64,000 nt of DNA from Carettochelys insculpta (taxonomy: Eukaryota > Chordata > Testudines > Carettochelyidae). A model generated the notes under the pieces. The model did not search any database. It saw only the letters and a program-made list of their open reading frames with translations, and was not told where the DNA came from. Made by a program: the position numbers and the translations under genes. This document shows positions 13,210 to 24,656 of the stretch, piece by piece. The stretch covers positions 210,127,298-210,191,297 of the forward strand of contig NC_134138.1 in the NCBI RefSeq assembly GCF_033958435.1, written 5' to 3'. The first letter of the stretch is position 1. Each line of letters begins with the position of its first letter.

Positions 13210-15103
13210 ACCCCTTAACTCACTCAACTAACATTGTTCAAAACAGGCCAAACACTGATCAGATCAGCTGTGTATCATATCTTGAACTACAAACTTGTGA
13301 GCTCCAATATGTGAACTCCAAACTTGCCTTCACAGCCACATCTATTTCTAAAATTAACTAACTATGGTTAGTAAAGTCATCCCATTAGGGAAGCATACAA
13401 GAAAAGGCAGTTCATCAGAATATAAATTCAATTTACTGATAGATCTGACATAGCTGAAAAAAAAGTAGGCTGTACCTCAAAAGTAAATTTTAGTTAGGTA
13501 ACCTTCTTTTGCACAGCTGTCATTTCATAACATATTTATACCTCTCCCCACAAAGTCTCATTACAGCACCCTATATATTTTCAGCCATATGATAAAATTC
13601 ATGTTTGCAATTAATTCTATTACATGTAAAATCCTATAATGAAGGAATAATCATCAGAAGATAGCATGATACCTTCTGAGAAGGCTTTGTATTACACACT
13701 AGCATTCCAATGAAACACAATATTTCTCGTGAATGAAAATATGTATGACATACCTGGAAATCCACAGCTCTTTTATTAGCTAGATCAGCTTTGTTTCCTG
13801 CTAAAGCTATTACAATATTAGGACTTGCTTGCCGCTGAAGTTCTTTGACCCAATTTTTTGCTCTTGCAAAGGACTCCTGTTAATGATTGGAGAAAAAAAA
13901 GTCAGTTCTAGTCTCCTTTTATCCCTATTACTCAAACTTATCTTATCTGTTCTTTCAGCAAGAGACTTATCTGTGTATTCGTTCTCCAAAGCTATATTCC
14001 AGCTCACTGCCTGGACCTTTTTAGTGAAACCATAAAACCTAAGAGCTCCTTTTGTCAATTATGTTAAATGGATTAAAAAGTGACAAGAATAACTCCCGTG
14101 GGCAGAGTGAGAACAGAACAAGCAATGGAAGAGAGAGAGTGTGAAAATTTTAAATTGTTCTTTTCCCTAAAGTGCCAAGTTGCTCACAAATACTGCTGAA
14201 AGGATTCACAATTGTAGGCCAAGTCCTCAAATCCTCACCCATTTTTAGTACCTGGAATTAATCTGGGGGGCGGGGGGGAGGGAGAGGAAAATTACACTGA
14301 TGATAATGTGCAGTTTGCCTAAATTTGCCCAGTGTACTGGGGGGTGGGCCTGAGTCAGGACATCAAGGTTAGGCCTTATTCTATTCCCCAACTTTCCAGA
14401 TGTTGATTGTATAAATAAACACAGACATTAAATTCATATGTGTGGGAGCACGAGCACCTGGTGGCCGGGCCTCACTCGCAAGGCAGAATGACCATACACT
14501 CCATCTTGGAATGCTATCATACAGCGGCGGGAAGGTCTGAAGTCAGGCCAGGAGAAAGAAATCAGAAAGTTGACAAGTAGTTGGAGAGTCCCCAAAGAGA
14601 ACATCCTGACAAGCAGATAGTAAGCCCCCAAAGAGAACAGCTGGGGCTAGTAGCTGGAAGTCCCCCCAAAGAGAACATCTTGGTTGTACAACATCAGAGG
14701 GTCCCAGGGGAGGTTCAGAAAAAGACCAAGGACAGAGGAAATCTTGTAACATGTTCTAACAGGCCGGGAGGATAGAAAGCCCAAATTAGGTAACAAACGC
14801 TTTAATTGGCCAGGTATCGAACCCCCAAGTAAGAAACAGTATAAAAGGTGATTTAACAGGAATAAGGGGGTGGGCTCCTGGACACAAGGCAGAGGCTAGC
14901 AACTTCCAGTCCAGACAGCAGACCCCGGCCTGATCACCCGGACGTCACCACCACGAAAGGTCCCAACCAAGCCGTATCTCTGACTTAAAGGGCCGCTGTA
15001 ACGTAGTTATTGGTGAGATGTGGGAGCATTGGATGTTATTGGTAAGTCACATGTAATTATATGTAGTTATATGTAACCTAGTATTTAGCTTATGCCAAAT
15101 AAA

Positions 15104-15174
<71 letters not shown>

Positions 15175-18100
15175 CAAGGGTTAAGTAATTGTAGTTACAA
15201 ATAAATTAATAAATCACTATTGGTAAATACCACTAGCTGGTCTAGCTGGGTCTGTATAGAGAATTATTGGGACTTAAAACAGCCACAGGGCATTGTGGTG
15301 TTCACAATCGGAGTGTTATTGTTCCTGGTACTCATAATACTGTGGAAACCTAGGTTTTTAAAGTGAATACACTAAATCACATATTGCTGCTACACTATAT
15401 CAGGCTGCTATAAAGGTGGGGTGGTTGATCCCGGGCCACCCGACTCCCCCCGCTGTATCACACCCCACGCGCACCCACGGGACCCGGAGTAGGTCGGCAC
15501 ATCGTCAATATGTTCTAATGCACTCTATTGGAAAGCCAAGCCAAAACTATTAGGTCAACAGTGTCTAAAAAAATGGCCATTGGAAATAGGATATGCAGAA
15601 AAACCCAAATAGCTAGCTTTTATTTTATTTTATTTTTTTTTTAAGTTAGTACTCTTGGGGAATTTTTAAACTCTTCTTTATTAGCTTCTTTTGGGAACTA
15701 GTAGTTTTCACAGTGAAAAGATAAGTTGCATAAAATCTTGAAAAACCTCTTTTAAAGGGCTTTTAAGCTAATGAAATTGATTAGGAGCCACATTCCAATA
15801 GTAAAAGCCAAATCAAAGTGAAATGTGTTGCCTATTGATTTATTTCTTGGGTGATAGGAAGTACTTGCTTATGACACACTGCTGTATTGTGGATTTGTTA
15901 TATTAGTGTTTATAATATAGCCCAACCTATTGTGATAGGATATACTTAGAGTTATTTTTACCATAGGTAAAAGCATTCTGAAGGACCTGAAAGATGATGA
16001 CGAAAAGAAATTAGAAAAAATATTCTTTGATTTCTCTGTCATTGGTGTAGCTCATGCGGGGGGAACTACAAAGCACATTTTGCATCAAGGAACTGTTATG
16101 GTCACACAGCTACAAATATTATTTGTATGCACTCTGTATCTAAGAAGGGTGTTTGCAGAGTATTATGAAGCCTCACTCCTCTTCTTTAAAAGATAAAAGC
16201 AGTTTGGAGAACTAAGCCTGCCAAGTCCTCTCCTCAGACTGGTTTTTTAAAAAAACCACCACATTTGCCTAGTTGTATGAAAGTGTCAAACAGAAGTAAC
16301 TGACGTACAATTTATAGAACAGTAAAGACACTAAGTGCTGTCAAATGCACAATAAAAAAAAGTGCTTTTTGCTACCTTTTCAGATTGATGTTTTCGGTTA
16401 ATAATAATAATAATAATAATAATAGAAAATAAAATATTAAGTTACCTGCTCAAATTCACGTAAATCAGTGGAACAATCAGGAAAAGGAATAAACCTTTGA
16501 ACTCTCTTGCTCATTCCTTTAACCCACAGATGCCCCCCTTCTCTCTGCATTGTACATACCTCATTTGTAATGTCGTATACAACTATAGCTGCTTGTGCTC
16601 CTCTGTAGTACATTGGTGCTAAACTGTGGTATCGCTCTTGACCAGCTGTATCCCAGATTTCAAACTTTACTGTTGTGTCATCAAGACACACAGTCTGGGT
16701 TAGAAAAGCAGCTACAAAAAGAGATAAAGACGATGAAACTAACGGATCTTTACCTATGTTTTATGCACTTTTATATTAAAGTATGTACACACAGCTATAC
16801 ATCTGAATTTCCCTTAGCAGAGTGCATCAACAGTTGGTAAAATACAATAGATTTGGAAAGGGATATTAGGAGCAGCCTCATACTGCTCCAGCTGCCTCCC
16901 TTTGTGGTAATTAAGACATGAAAGGACAATTGGTACGGGAAGAAAATCCCACATGTAAACTTTAGTTTGGTAATACTGAAATGGAGTTGCCACAAATCAA
17001 TCAGCACTAAGTCTTCTAATGTGTCAGAATCAAACACTTTTAAAGGCATGAAAGACCAACATGATATATTCTATCATACTGTATGCCATTAGTTCAGCCC
17101 AAAATACAGTTTTGTATTATTCTTTACATTGCAATATACAGCTGTATCTGATTCTGAAAACTGCATATGATACAATGTGGCTTAGTCCAGACATCTGGAA
17201 CTAGAAATAAAAAAACCTCTTAAATCTTCTCTTGTAAGAAGGGCATTAGACAGATTTTTCACATTAAAAAAAAGACTTCACACTTCTGAGCTGTAATAGC
17301 ATCACTTGTTTACATGCTGAGGAAGAGCTGCACCAATTTCAACTGCAGTTGAAGGTACTGGTATATCAAAAAGCAAGTTTGTCATACCCCGAAAGGCTGT
17401 AAAGCGGATGTAAACTTCAAGTTTAAAATAATCTTCAAAGGGTCACTAACTTCAAAATTACATTTTCTTGATTAGATTAGAATGTTAAATTCTTAATTCT
17501 AGGCATGAAAGAGGTGCCAAGAGAGAACCCCACTTCAACACCAGGAACTGGCAAAGAATTAGTTTACAAGGCCAAGGATTTCTCAGAAGGTTCAGACACG
17601 GAAGCCTCCCCATATCAGATTAAGACTGGTATCTAGCTTTTCTGTTTTTTAAACCTTTTTATTTTGTATTGTATTCAATTAATCTTTTGGCCTTTACTTT
17701 GGCTTTATCACGTTTGGAAATCTCTCAAAATATCAGGACACATCAGCATGATAGACTTAACATTGCATAAAGCACATTCTGAGGCTCCCAATACAGTCTT
17801 TTCCATTACACACCTCTCCCACCCCATGAACAGAAAAAAAAAATGCCATAATTCCAAAAACATAGCTAAAACTATGAACGGTTTAAGCACAATGTTCGGG
17901 GGTAAAACAGTCAGTTCATAACTAAACCTTGAGTACCTAGTTATCTTAACATGGCATGGGCTTCCTCTGCTCCCTTCCAAAACATTTTGCCTAGCAGCAT
18001 ATTTTGGGGGTGGTAAAATGCAAAAGAAAGGAAAGTACATCAACAACAGTATGAGGCCTCAAAGAGCTGACATGACAAACTCATCTCGATAGCTCCTCTA

Positions 18101-20739
18101 CACCCCAGGACACATTGTACACCGAAAGCATGGGTTCCCAGCAATATACTGAATCTTTAGACTGTCATGTGTAGAGTCCTATATAAGAGCCTTTGCTTAA
18201 CCTTCCCAGAACAAGACACTATCTACCTCACAGAAAGCAAGAAGTGAAGTTGGCGGAAGTTGTCATCTTTTGGTATAGTTTTCTTCAGAAATGTATCCCA
18301 GCTAAACAATTCATATGTCAATGCTCAATGAATTAGGGGCTGCATTTGGGAAGCTGGCAGAGCAAGCACTTTTCTTCCTTTACCATATAATTGTCTTGTT
18401 GCAGGGGTGAGAATGGTTACAGGGCCCATTAAGGGTCTATCTATACTGCACTAAAAACGCACAACACCAAGCCTGAGTCCATGCCAACTTACTTTGGTTT
18501 GTGGTACTATGTGAATGCAGAGCAGACATCTAGAGTCAGGCTAGTACTCTGGTTCTAAGACCATCCCTGTTGTGAAGGCTCAGAGCCCAAATGTCTAACA
18601 CTGCAATTTTACAGCCCTATAGCCCAAGCCTGCTGACTGGACAGCCCAAGCCATGCTTCAGGTCTTCTACTAAAGTATCAAGGAATCCTAAGCCATTGTG
18701 AAAATGCCAGCAAGCTTCTTGCATCTTCTATGGCCAGGCAAAAGAAATCTGCCTCAAATGCCACAGTTAAGACAACTCAGTTTATCTGTAAAAAGAATGA
18801 TAATCTCAAGATACTGCCTCCTAACTCACAGGCCTTGCTGCCGTAGACAGGAGAGAAAGGTTTAAGGCTGATTTTGAATTAAGTCTCCTACATAACAGCA
18901 CCACTCTTTCTGCATTTTCCATCTAACAGCATTTTATTTTACAAGCACAGTATGTCACAGTGCACATAAGCTCCCCTTTTGCTTAAGGACCTTTCTGTAC
19001 TTAAAAAGAAAACTTAACAGTTACAGGCTATTTTCTGCAAAGAAAAACATGTTTTTGAATCCTGACACTTACATCTAGTAACATCCTAGCTAAACTACGT
19101 AAAGTTTGTATTTTTCCTCCTTTACTTCATACCATCAAGAAGCATATGTTTATATCCAGTATTTAGTATCTCAATTTGCCCTTTGGTAACTTCTCATTCA
19201 TAATAGCAATGCTGTCTTCAAGTGTTCTTCACTCATTAGGTGCGTAAAACTGAAACCCAGCAGGGTAAATGTGAAAGTGGAACAAGATTCAGAGAGCACT
19301 GAATTCTAAACATATAACAGGATGGGGATTAGAGAAGGGGGTGTGTGTACATGAAGTAGAATTTGTTTCTGTGTAACTGTCCTTGGGACATTTTGTTACA
19401 AACACCAAAAAGCAAACAACTAAGTTAATTGTTTAATATGCAAAGTCTTTCACATCAGCAATTCTAGATGCATCCAGTGCCAGAAATACACATCAGTGAA
19501 AACATACCAGACTGCTGGAACAGAAAAACAACTCACCCACTTATGTCAGAGTACTAATGAGATAAGAAATAAGAATTTTCAGATCCACAGAACCTACTCT
19601 AACTTAACACAAAGCAATAACCTAATATAAAAAGATTTAATTTGGAATTTTCTACCTCTTTCAACTCAGTCTTTAAATTTAGAAAAAGATTCCCTTTTAA
19701 TGGCTGTGTCTATACTAGCCCCAAACTTTGAAATGGCCACGCAAATGGCCATTTCGAAGTTTACTAATGAAGCGCTGAAATGCATATTCAGCGCTTCAGT
19801 AGCATGCGGGCGGCCGCGGCGCTTCGAAATTGACGCGGCTTGCCGCCACACAGCTCATCCCGACGGGGCTCCTTTTCGAAAGGACCCCGCCTACTTCCAA
19901 GTCCCCTTATTCCCATGAGTTGATGGGAATAAGGGGACTTGGAAGTAGGCGGGGTCCTTTCAAAAAGGAGCCCCATTGGGATGAGCAGCGCGGCGGCGAG
20001 CCGCGTCAATTTTGAAGCGCCACGGCGGCCCGCATGCTAATGAAGCGCTGAATATGCATTTCAGCGCTTCATTAGTAAACTTCGAAATGGCCATTTGCGT
20101 GGCCATTTCAAAGTTTGGGGCTAGTGTAGACGTAGCCAATGTGCATGTTAAACCCAATGTGTTCACAGAAGTATTAAATTGCAGATGAGATTCACACAAG
20201 GGAGCAGGAGGGACAGGGCATACTACAGAAATATGACAGACCTGAGGGCACAGCATATATTCCTCTATGTGCAAAGAAAAATTGTGGAAATCACTTCAGT
20301 CTTGGAAGGACTTGTTCAGATTCATCCAAAAGAGGAGTATACTTTGAAGAGCATAAGCAGCTGCTTCATTAGTAGGTATTACACAAAAAAAAAAAAACAA
20401 AAAAAAAACTGCCTCATGGGGAAAAGTAAAATCACTCACACTACTATAAAATCCTCATTGCCCCATCTATAATCAAGAGCCTGATTCACCTGCAGTCAGT
20501 TAGTGGCATAGGGGGAAAAAAAAAAGCACACAAAAACCTACAGAAAAAAGTGCACATGCAAGCATCTTCCTTCACAGTCAAAGTCAGGCTGTTTGAATGA
20601 CCACAATAAGAAACTTTTATGTTTTGCTGTATAGCAAACCAATGTTCTATATCTTGCTAAGTAGCTTAACTGCACGCAGTAGTCATGAGAACTGTTAGAA
20701 CAGCTATATCATCTTCAAGAATTATTGGATACCAGCTCC

Positions 20740-20776
<37 letters not shown>

Positions 20777-21173
20777 AGATTGCCCAAACTTACTTTGTGT
20801 CACTCTGCCCCCATTGGGCAGCACACATCGGTTCACAGGTCTGCAACAGCCTTGAAACAACAGCACTAATACTTCAGTTCAGGCAGTAGAGACTGACGCT
20901 TTAAGATCCCACCACAGGGCATCACATTACACTTACGAAGACATTCACCAACAAAAAGAGAGTTTATATACAACACAAAGCAAAAGAAAAAAGTACTACT
21001 TTCTCCTTACCTCCAATGGTGCTCTCTTGAAACTCATGAAACTGGCCTTTTACAAAACGAAGAACCAAACTGGATTTGCCAACTGCAGACTCCCCCAGAA
21101 GTACTAGTTTGAACTGGCAAATTTTATTCCCAGCATTTGGCCCATTGGGTCTTGTTGCACCTCGATTAGCCAT
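3838..21173 (-). CDS. RAB5A: RAB5A, early-endosome small GTPase (complete coding region)
   Basis: Five coding exons with GT/AG borders join in phase: 21173-21011, 16711-16560, 13876-13754, 10861-10768 and 3953-3838. They give 215 residues, the normal Rab5A length. Rab5A is a GTP-switch protein on early endosomes that recruits effectors for membrane tethering and fusion. Seen motifs are the P-loop GESAVGKS (27-34), WDTAGQE with catalytic Gln79, NKAD (133-136), TSAK (162-165) and the C-terminal CCSN, whose two cysteines are prenylated in the family. Residue 131 is Ala (ALAGNKAD) and the tail before CCSN reads PPKGQ, a small difference from mammals. The first coding exon has an acceptor at 21266-21265, leaving 91 bases of 5' UTR in it. 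All five exons are open, so the gene looks functional. Its introns are packed with repeats, but none touches an exon. Confidence 0.97.
4738..4873 (+). mobile_element. CR1 LINE 3' end fragment
   Basis: The fragment ends in the CR1 signature CTGAGGTCCCTTCCAGCCCT followed by ATGATTCTGTGA, the short terminal repeat typical of CR1. It is 5'-truncated and carries only 3' UTR. Confidence 0.85.
4941..5318. mobile_element. Palindromic MITE (GGCTGCATCTAC termini)
   Basis: The left end starts GGCTGCATCTAC and the right end reads GTATACACGCAGCC, its near inverse. Inner arms also pair (GCTGCTTCTGGAAG with CTTCCAGAAGAAGC; GATGCTAATGAGG with its inverse). Flanks are TGT and TGC, so the 3-bp duplication is imperfect. 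The shape resembles the other Harbinger-like hairpin MITEs here, but the internal sequence is a separate subfamily. Confidence 0.7.
6376..8150 (-). mobile_element. Older CR1 LINE fragment split by a younger CR1
   Basis: Two pieces, 6376-6647 and 7885-8150, are consecutive parts of one minus-strand CR1: 3' UTR and ORF2 C-terminus on the left, then the continuing CTTGAAAACC...CTTTTCCAAACTAAACAAACC stretch on the right. Between them lies a second, better preserved CR1. Both pieces carry many substitutions and encode no open frame. Confidence 0.8.
6648..7884 (-). mobile_element. CR1 LINE, 5'-truncated, with reverse transcriptase remnants
   Basis: Minus-strand CR1 of about 1.24 kb ending in TATGATTCTA. 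Open stretches at 7829-7392 and 7361-6732 encode the C-terminal half of the ORF2 protein: [33 protein letters not shown], the catalytic FADD, and then the [11 protein letters not shown] and thumb region. A frame break near 7365-7390 separates them, so it is a dead copy, but it is much less diverged than the element it landed in. Confidence 0.9.
8290..8465. repeat. Inverted turtle-type interspersed repeat (GTTAGTCTG family)
   Basis: The sequence contains GAGGTAGCCGTGTTAGTCTG, CACCTTATAGACTAACAGAT and AGCATAAGCTTTCATG, followed by an inverted copy of the same unit (CGAAAGCTTATG, ATCTGTTAGTCTATAA). Similar units at 8884, 21434, 33682 and 63272 make this a repeat family. It is familiar in turtle DNA, but I cannot name its class with certainty; a Penelope-like origin would explain inverted joined copies. 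Confidence 0.7.
8884..9045. repeat. Turtle-type interspersed repeat (GTTAGTCTG family)
   Basis: AAGAAGTCCTGTGGCACC, TATAGACTAACAGA and GCATAAGCTTTTGTGGGCAA are present in order, ending in a reversed ACTTCTTGTTG...CAGACTAACATGGCTAC. It is the same family as 8290-8465, again with an inverted second part. Confidence 0.7.
10034..10257. mobile_element. Degenerate MITE (GGCTATGGCTACAC terminus)
   Basis: The left end reads GGCTATGGCTACAC and the right end contains TGTAGCCATAAG, roughly inverted. The interior has short self-complementary runs (TGGGATAAATTTGTATCCCA). No target duplication is evident. Confidence 0.45.
10389..10649. mobile_element. Tigger/pogo-like MITE with TA duplication
   Basis: The element starts CAGTAAATTGC and ends ATTTTACTG, with TA on both sides (10387-10388 and 10650-10651). 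Inner parts show TGGTCCAGAAATCC facing CCAGAAAAATCTGG and CTGGCA. TA target sites and CAGTA ends are typical of mariner/pogo non-autonomous elements. It has no coding capacity. Confidence 0.75.
11546..11985 (-). mobile_element. CR1 LINE 3' fragment
   Basis: The minus-strand copy ends in AGCCCTGTGATTCTG. A 120-codon open stretch (11983-11621) matches the CR1 ORF2 C-terminus ([20 protein letters not shown], then [20 protein letters not shown]). It is 5'-truncated and contains no catalytic reverse transcriptase motifs. Confidence 0.88.
11986..14440. other. RAB5A intron 4 end, exon 4 and intron 3 start
   Basis: Apart from RAB5A exon 4 (13754-13876), an AC microsatellite and a very degraded MITE-like stretch near 12050-12190 (CTATGATCTACACTAC), I see no gene or repeat here. 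Confidence 0.5.
13171..13208. repeat. (AC)n microsatellite
   Basis: About 18 AC units run without interruption in RAB5A intron 4. Confidence 0.95.
14441..15507 (+). mobile_element. Solo LTR of an endogenous retrovirus-like element
   Basis: The unit begins TGTGGGAGCACG and ends ACATCGTCA, so it has the TG...CA ends of an LTR. It is flanked by a perfect 5-bp duplication, ATATG (14436-14440 and 15508-15512). In plus orientation a TATA box (TATAAAA, 14840-14846) precedes a poly(A) signal (AATAAA, 15098-15103), the U3-R-U5 order expected. A TA microsatellite follows the poly(A) signal. No internal retroviral sequence or second LTR is present, so it is a solo LTR left by recombination. It lies antisense to RAB5A in intron 3. 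Confidence 0.85.
15108..15169. repeat. (TA)n microsatellite
   Basis: About 31 TA units lie directly after the LTR poly(A) signal; the array has probably expanded since insertion. Confidence 0.95.
16400..16426. repeat. (TAA)n microsatellite
   Basis: Nine TAA units lie in RAB5A intron 3, 130 bp from exon 3. Confidence 0.9.
16712..19701 (-). other. RAB5A intron 2, left part
   Basis: Three kilobases of AT-rich intron. I recognise no coding exon, RNA gene or intact mobile element; there are only scattered A/T runs. Confidence 0.5.
19702..20137. mobile_element. Long palindromic MITE, family A copy 1
   Basis: The ends are GGCTGTGTCTACACTAGCC and its inverse with small changes, and 3-bp AAT duplications flank it (19699-19701, 20138-20140). 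The whole 436 bp folds into one imperfect hairpin centred near 19920 (CTTATTCCCATGAGTTGATGGGAATAAG). Nested palindromes such as TTCGAAATGG...CCATTTCGAA lie in each arm. It is CpG-rich and has no coding capacity. Ends and duplication length match the Harbinger elements at 38938 and 62503. Confidence 0.85.
20745..20773. repeat. Poly(A) run
   Basis: A 29-base A tract lies in RAB5A intron 2. No retroposon body is recognised next to it. Confidence 0.85.
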
Positions 21174-21264
21174 GTCTAAGTTAGAAAGAAGTCCCTTGTT
21201 TCAAGTTCTTGAGAGAAAAGAATTCCAGGATGTGATGCTGAATTTTCTTATAGATTGCAGCAAC
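21174..21264 (-). other. RAB5A: RAB5A exon 2, 5' UTR part
   Basis: The bases upstream of the ATG run back to an AG acceptor at 21266-21265 preceded by a T-rich tract (TATCTTTTTGATAAACAG). The non-coding first exon would splice to this point. Confidence 0.65.
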
Positions 21265-21433
21265 CTGTTTATCAAAAAGATAGTATACGTTATTAGAGTC
21301 AGTACTACGTAAATTACTAGAGCAAGACAAATCTCTTACAGCTCACAAGTGTAACATAATTATGTGAAACTAATTCTAGTAACAATTATCCAAGTTAAGG
21401 ATCTAGGGCTTTCTTGGAATAGTTTTCAGGGTT

Positions 21434-21520
21434 TTAAAACAAGCAGTACTGTAGCACCTTAAAGAATAACTATTTTATTGATAAGGTAATCAGCTTCTGT
21501 GCATAAAGCTCATTTTATTT
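21434..21520. repeat. Fragment of the GTTAGTCTG repeat family
   Basis: A short, diverged piece (GTAGCACCTTAAAGAATAAC, then GTGCATAAAGCTCA) resembling the units at 8290 and 8884. Confidence 0.45.
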
Positions 21521-21784
21521 TTGGTAAAATAAGCCAGTGGTTGTACCAGCACAGCTACAAGATACTTTTATTACACAGTATCGCTTAAATCTTTGTCATT
21601 TATATTAAACTACTACAGATTTTCGATGTATACCTGAGTAACCTTAAAAGAACTATCTCCAGCAGAGGGGTAGTTGGGATATTCTAAATTAGGCTTTTCC
21701 CTTGTCAGATTTCAAACGGGATACAAAAAATACTAGCTACTTTCATTTTCTCATCTATTACCATGCATTTTATGCATTCCCTAT

Positions 21785-22036
21785 AGCCATGGCTACACCA
21801 GCCCCTACCTTTAGAAAGGTTTTGGAAAGAAAGGGCTTTCGAAATCTGGGGGCCCTTTTGAAAGACCCCCCTCTACACAAGCGGTGTGCATTTCGAAAGC
21901 AGCACTTTCAAAACACGCATGGCTGCCATTATGCTAATGAGGTACTGCATATTCATGATAGCACCTCATTAGCATATGAGAAAGTGGCTTATTAGCACAC
22001 CCCTTTCGAAAGGTGGGGGCTAATGTAGCCACAGCC
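21785..22036. mobile_element. MITE, family B (GCCATGGCTACAC ends)
   Basis: The left end AGCCATGGCTACACCAGCCC faces the right end GGGGGCTAATGTAGCCACAG. Inside are CTTTCGAAATC, GCATTTCGAAAG and an inverted pair GCTAATGAGGT / ACCTCATTAGC. This copy and 49665-49884 form one subfamily. The flanking duplication is not clear here. Confidence 0.7.
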
Positions 22037-23439
22037 TACGAGATTTCAGTTTGCATTGTATATCTCAGGCTAAGATTTGAGAATGCAACAGATACAGACC
22101 TTCATATTTCTATTCCATTTTCTATCATTTTAAGAACTTAATAATCAGAACTTCCTCTTTTATGATTGCGCTGATGCCAAAAAACTGACTGCTCAATTTA
22201 GAATTAGTAAAAACAAATAGAAGGGCTTAATTAGGATGAAGAATTACTGTATTGGAAAACAATTACACTAATACTTCAAAAGTCAATTTATGACAGTTTA
22301 TTCCTATAATATACGTAAAATGTAAAATGCAATTTCTTCAGATAGAAAAGCATACATTTGAAAGTGAATATGACCCCTGGTTTGAACAGCTTTTCTGATT
22401 CTAATGTACCTGCCTGGAGGAGTTTAGGGACTGGTAATATGATATGGAGCCTTTCACCTTTACAGAGCAAACCTCAAACATCAACATTTGGTAACTGGGG
22501 TTTTATATAAAATGAATGGTTAATCTCAGCTGAGATGTTGCATACAGATGTTCACATAGTACAAAACTCAGCTAAAATGTACATGGGTCAATGATCAGAG
22601 ACAAGACAATCAACTTGGAAGTGGTCATGTCAGACAAAAATCAAAACATGCTGGATCAGCAGTGTCGAGTAGGTTGCACTGCCTCTGCTAGTATTTTATC
22701 TAATTTCCTGATGGAGTTCTTTAGTGTCCAGAACATTTTTAATAACTAGTTTCACTTCAATTTTTTTAATTTAACAATTTAAAGGAAGTTTAATAAAATT
22801 TGCTCTTTTCAACCACTTTTACAGCTTAGACTAAGCAGCATTTTTCCCAGAAGATAATGCACTCGCTGCAATTGTGCAACACATAGGCTAGATCTTCCCA
22901 ACTCCATTCTAGAAGTGAATGTCATATGATCACGTCGGAGATTGGAGTGGCCAGCACAGATCTTTCTCTCGTCAGGTAGGAGAGTATTCCTTTGTTTAGT
23001 GTTAACAACAAAGTTACAGTTTGCCAAATTTTTTAACATGTGAAGACACTATTTACTTTTAGTGCAGATATAGTCTTAACATATGCACACAAAAAGAGTA
23101 CTAAACTGACACTAAGGCCAGAGTGGATAAAAACAGACACTGTATTTTATTTAAATCTGATTTTTAAAAATCAATAATACTAAACTTCTCACACAAAAAT
23201 AAGTTTTAATTAAATTTCACTACAAACATGCTACATATACACTTAGTCTCATGAAAAATTAACAACTCTAGTTTGTCCAGCCTACCTACTAGCTCTTGCT
23301 TTTTGAAAGGTCTAGGGTTACAATTTCTGTTTCTCAGCAGAATAAAAGGTAACGTGCAAAGAAAGATTAAATAAAGCTCAATAGAATTGTTTTTGTTCTG
23401 TGCTTACAGGCATGTGGATGTTGGCCAAACATGGAAAAA
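22037..23439 (-). other. RAB5A intron 1, unannotated part
   Basis: AT-rich intron sequence. No exon, RNA gene or repeat is recognised. Confidence 0.5.
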
Positions 23440-23610
23440 AAGTTAGGTATTGGCCTTGTAAACCCAGGTTTGTGAGCTCAATGCTTGATGAGGCCATTAA
23501 GGGGTCTGCAGCAAGTAGATAGTGGTTAGTCCTACCAAGAGGGCAGGGGACTGGATGTAATATCATCTCATGATCCCTTCCAGCTCTGAGATAAGACATT
23601 GCCTTGAAGA
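23440..23610 (+). mobile_element. tRNA-derived SINE, Cry type (5'-truncated)
   Basis: The sequence runs from a B-box-like AGGTTTGTGAGCTCAATGC through GATGAGGCCATT to GGGGACTGG and ATGATCCCTTCCAGCTCTGA. This order (tRNA-Lys-like B box, then a tail like the CR1 3' end) is the layout of the cryptodiran Cry SINE family. It supports a turtle host. Confidence 0.65.
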
Positions 23611-23889
23611 CAGACACAATCCATAGGAAAGAATGGAGGCAGTAAAGAAAAGAATGGTGGAGGATGGAAAGAAAAAGGAAGACATTATTCAGTGCACACA
23701 CAGACAGAGCTTCCTTTATTTCCCCCACACTTACAGCAGAGAAAAACTGTTATGGTTTCTGGCACAAGAGACTCTCTAGTCTACTTTGAAGAAATTCATT
23801 CCCTGGGTAAAAATGGAAAATGTGTCAAATGCAAGCAGAAGACGCACAACCTACTTGCCAGAATGAAACAGCATGAGGAAAACTGCTTA

Positions 23890-24205
23890 CAGTAGATCCC
23901 TGAGTTACACGGGGCTTGGGTTGCATTCCTCATAATTCAAATTTCACAAAAGTTGGGGGAGACAGGAACCAGGTGGCAGCTGGGAAACTGACCAGCCCCC
24001 TTTGGCTGCTCAGCTTTCTGGCTCCCAGAGTGGTGGTGAGTGGGGAGCCAGGCAGTAGCGATTTCTCCCTGGCTTCCGCCAGGGGTGGCAGCAGCTCTCT
24101 GCCTACCTGGCTTCCCCCAGCTGGGGGAGCCTGGTGGGCAGACAGCCACAGAGCAACTTTGAGTTGTGCTTAACTCGCATTAATGCAAATTACAAGAGTT
24201 TACTG
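23890..24205. mobile_element. Tigger/pogo-like MITE with TA duplication
   Basis: It starts CAGTAGATCCCTGAGTTAC and ends AAGAGTTTACTG, with TA on both sides (23888-23889, 24206-24207). Inner inverted matches are GAGTTACACGG against TTGTGCTTAACTCGC. It is non-coding. Confidence 0.75.
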
Positions 24206-24332
24206 TATTGGAAAAAGATGTAGGTAGGGCTGAGTGGACCAGCTGGTTAGTAACTTAAATTATTCACATTGCAATTCATCATTCTTAAAGATTCTCTCTC
24301 TGCCTTTTTGTGTAAGTGTGATTTGACAAGTA

Positions 24333-24656
24333 CAGCTTGAAGCTCTCTAGTATGGCACATTTTCATCCAGTAACAACTGTAATCCATCATAAACTTAGTT
24401 AGCTGGATGACCACTTCTCATGGGTGTGGCCTAGCTCCCCAGGGTCCCATAAAGATTGATTGTAGCCACCAGTCCTGACAATCTGTAATATACACTGTTG
24501 TTTAGCCCTGTTTTACCCCAAATGTCTTAAGAGCCCAATAAGCAGTGAAAGTGTTGGTAATGCTGCTAGACAATATCGACCTCTTGTGGTCCAGCAAATT
24601 CACTCATTTGGCACCAGCCTTGCTCCAAGCGTGCTTGACTAGAGAGGTTCAACCTG
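24333..24656. mobile_element. Tigger/pogo-like MITE
   Basis: The left end CAGCTTGAAGCTCTCTAGTA matches the inverse of the right end (GACTAGAGAGGTTCAACCTG). TA precedes it; the right flank is CA, so one base has changed. A short GTGGTCCAGCAAATTC segment near the right is also typical of this class. Confidence 0.65.
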
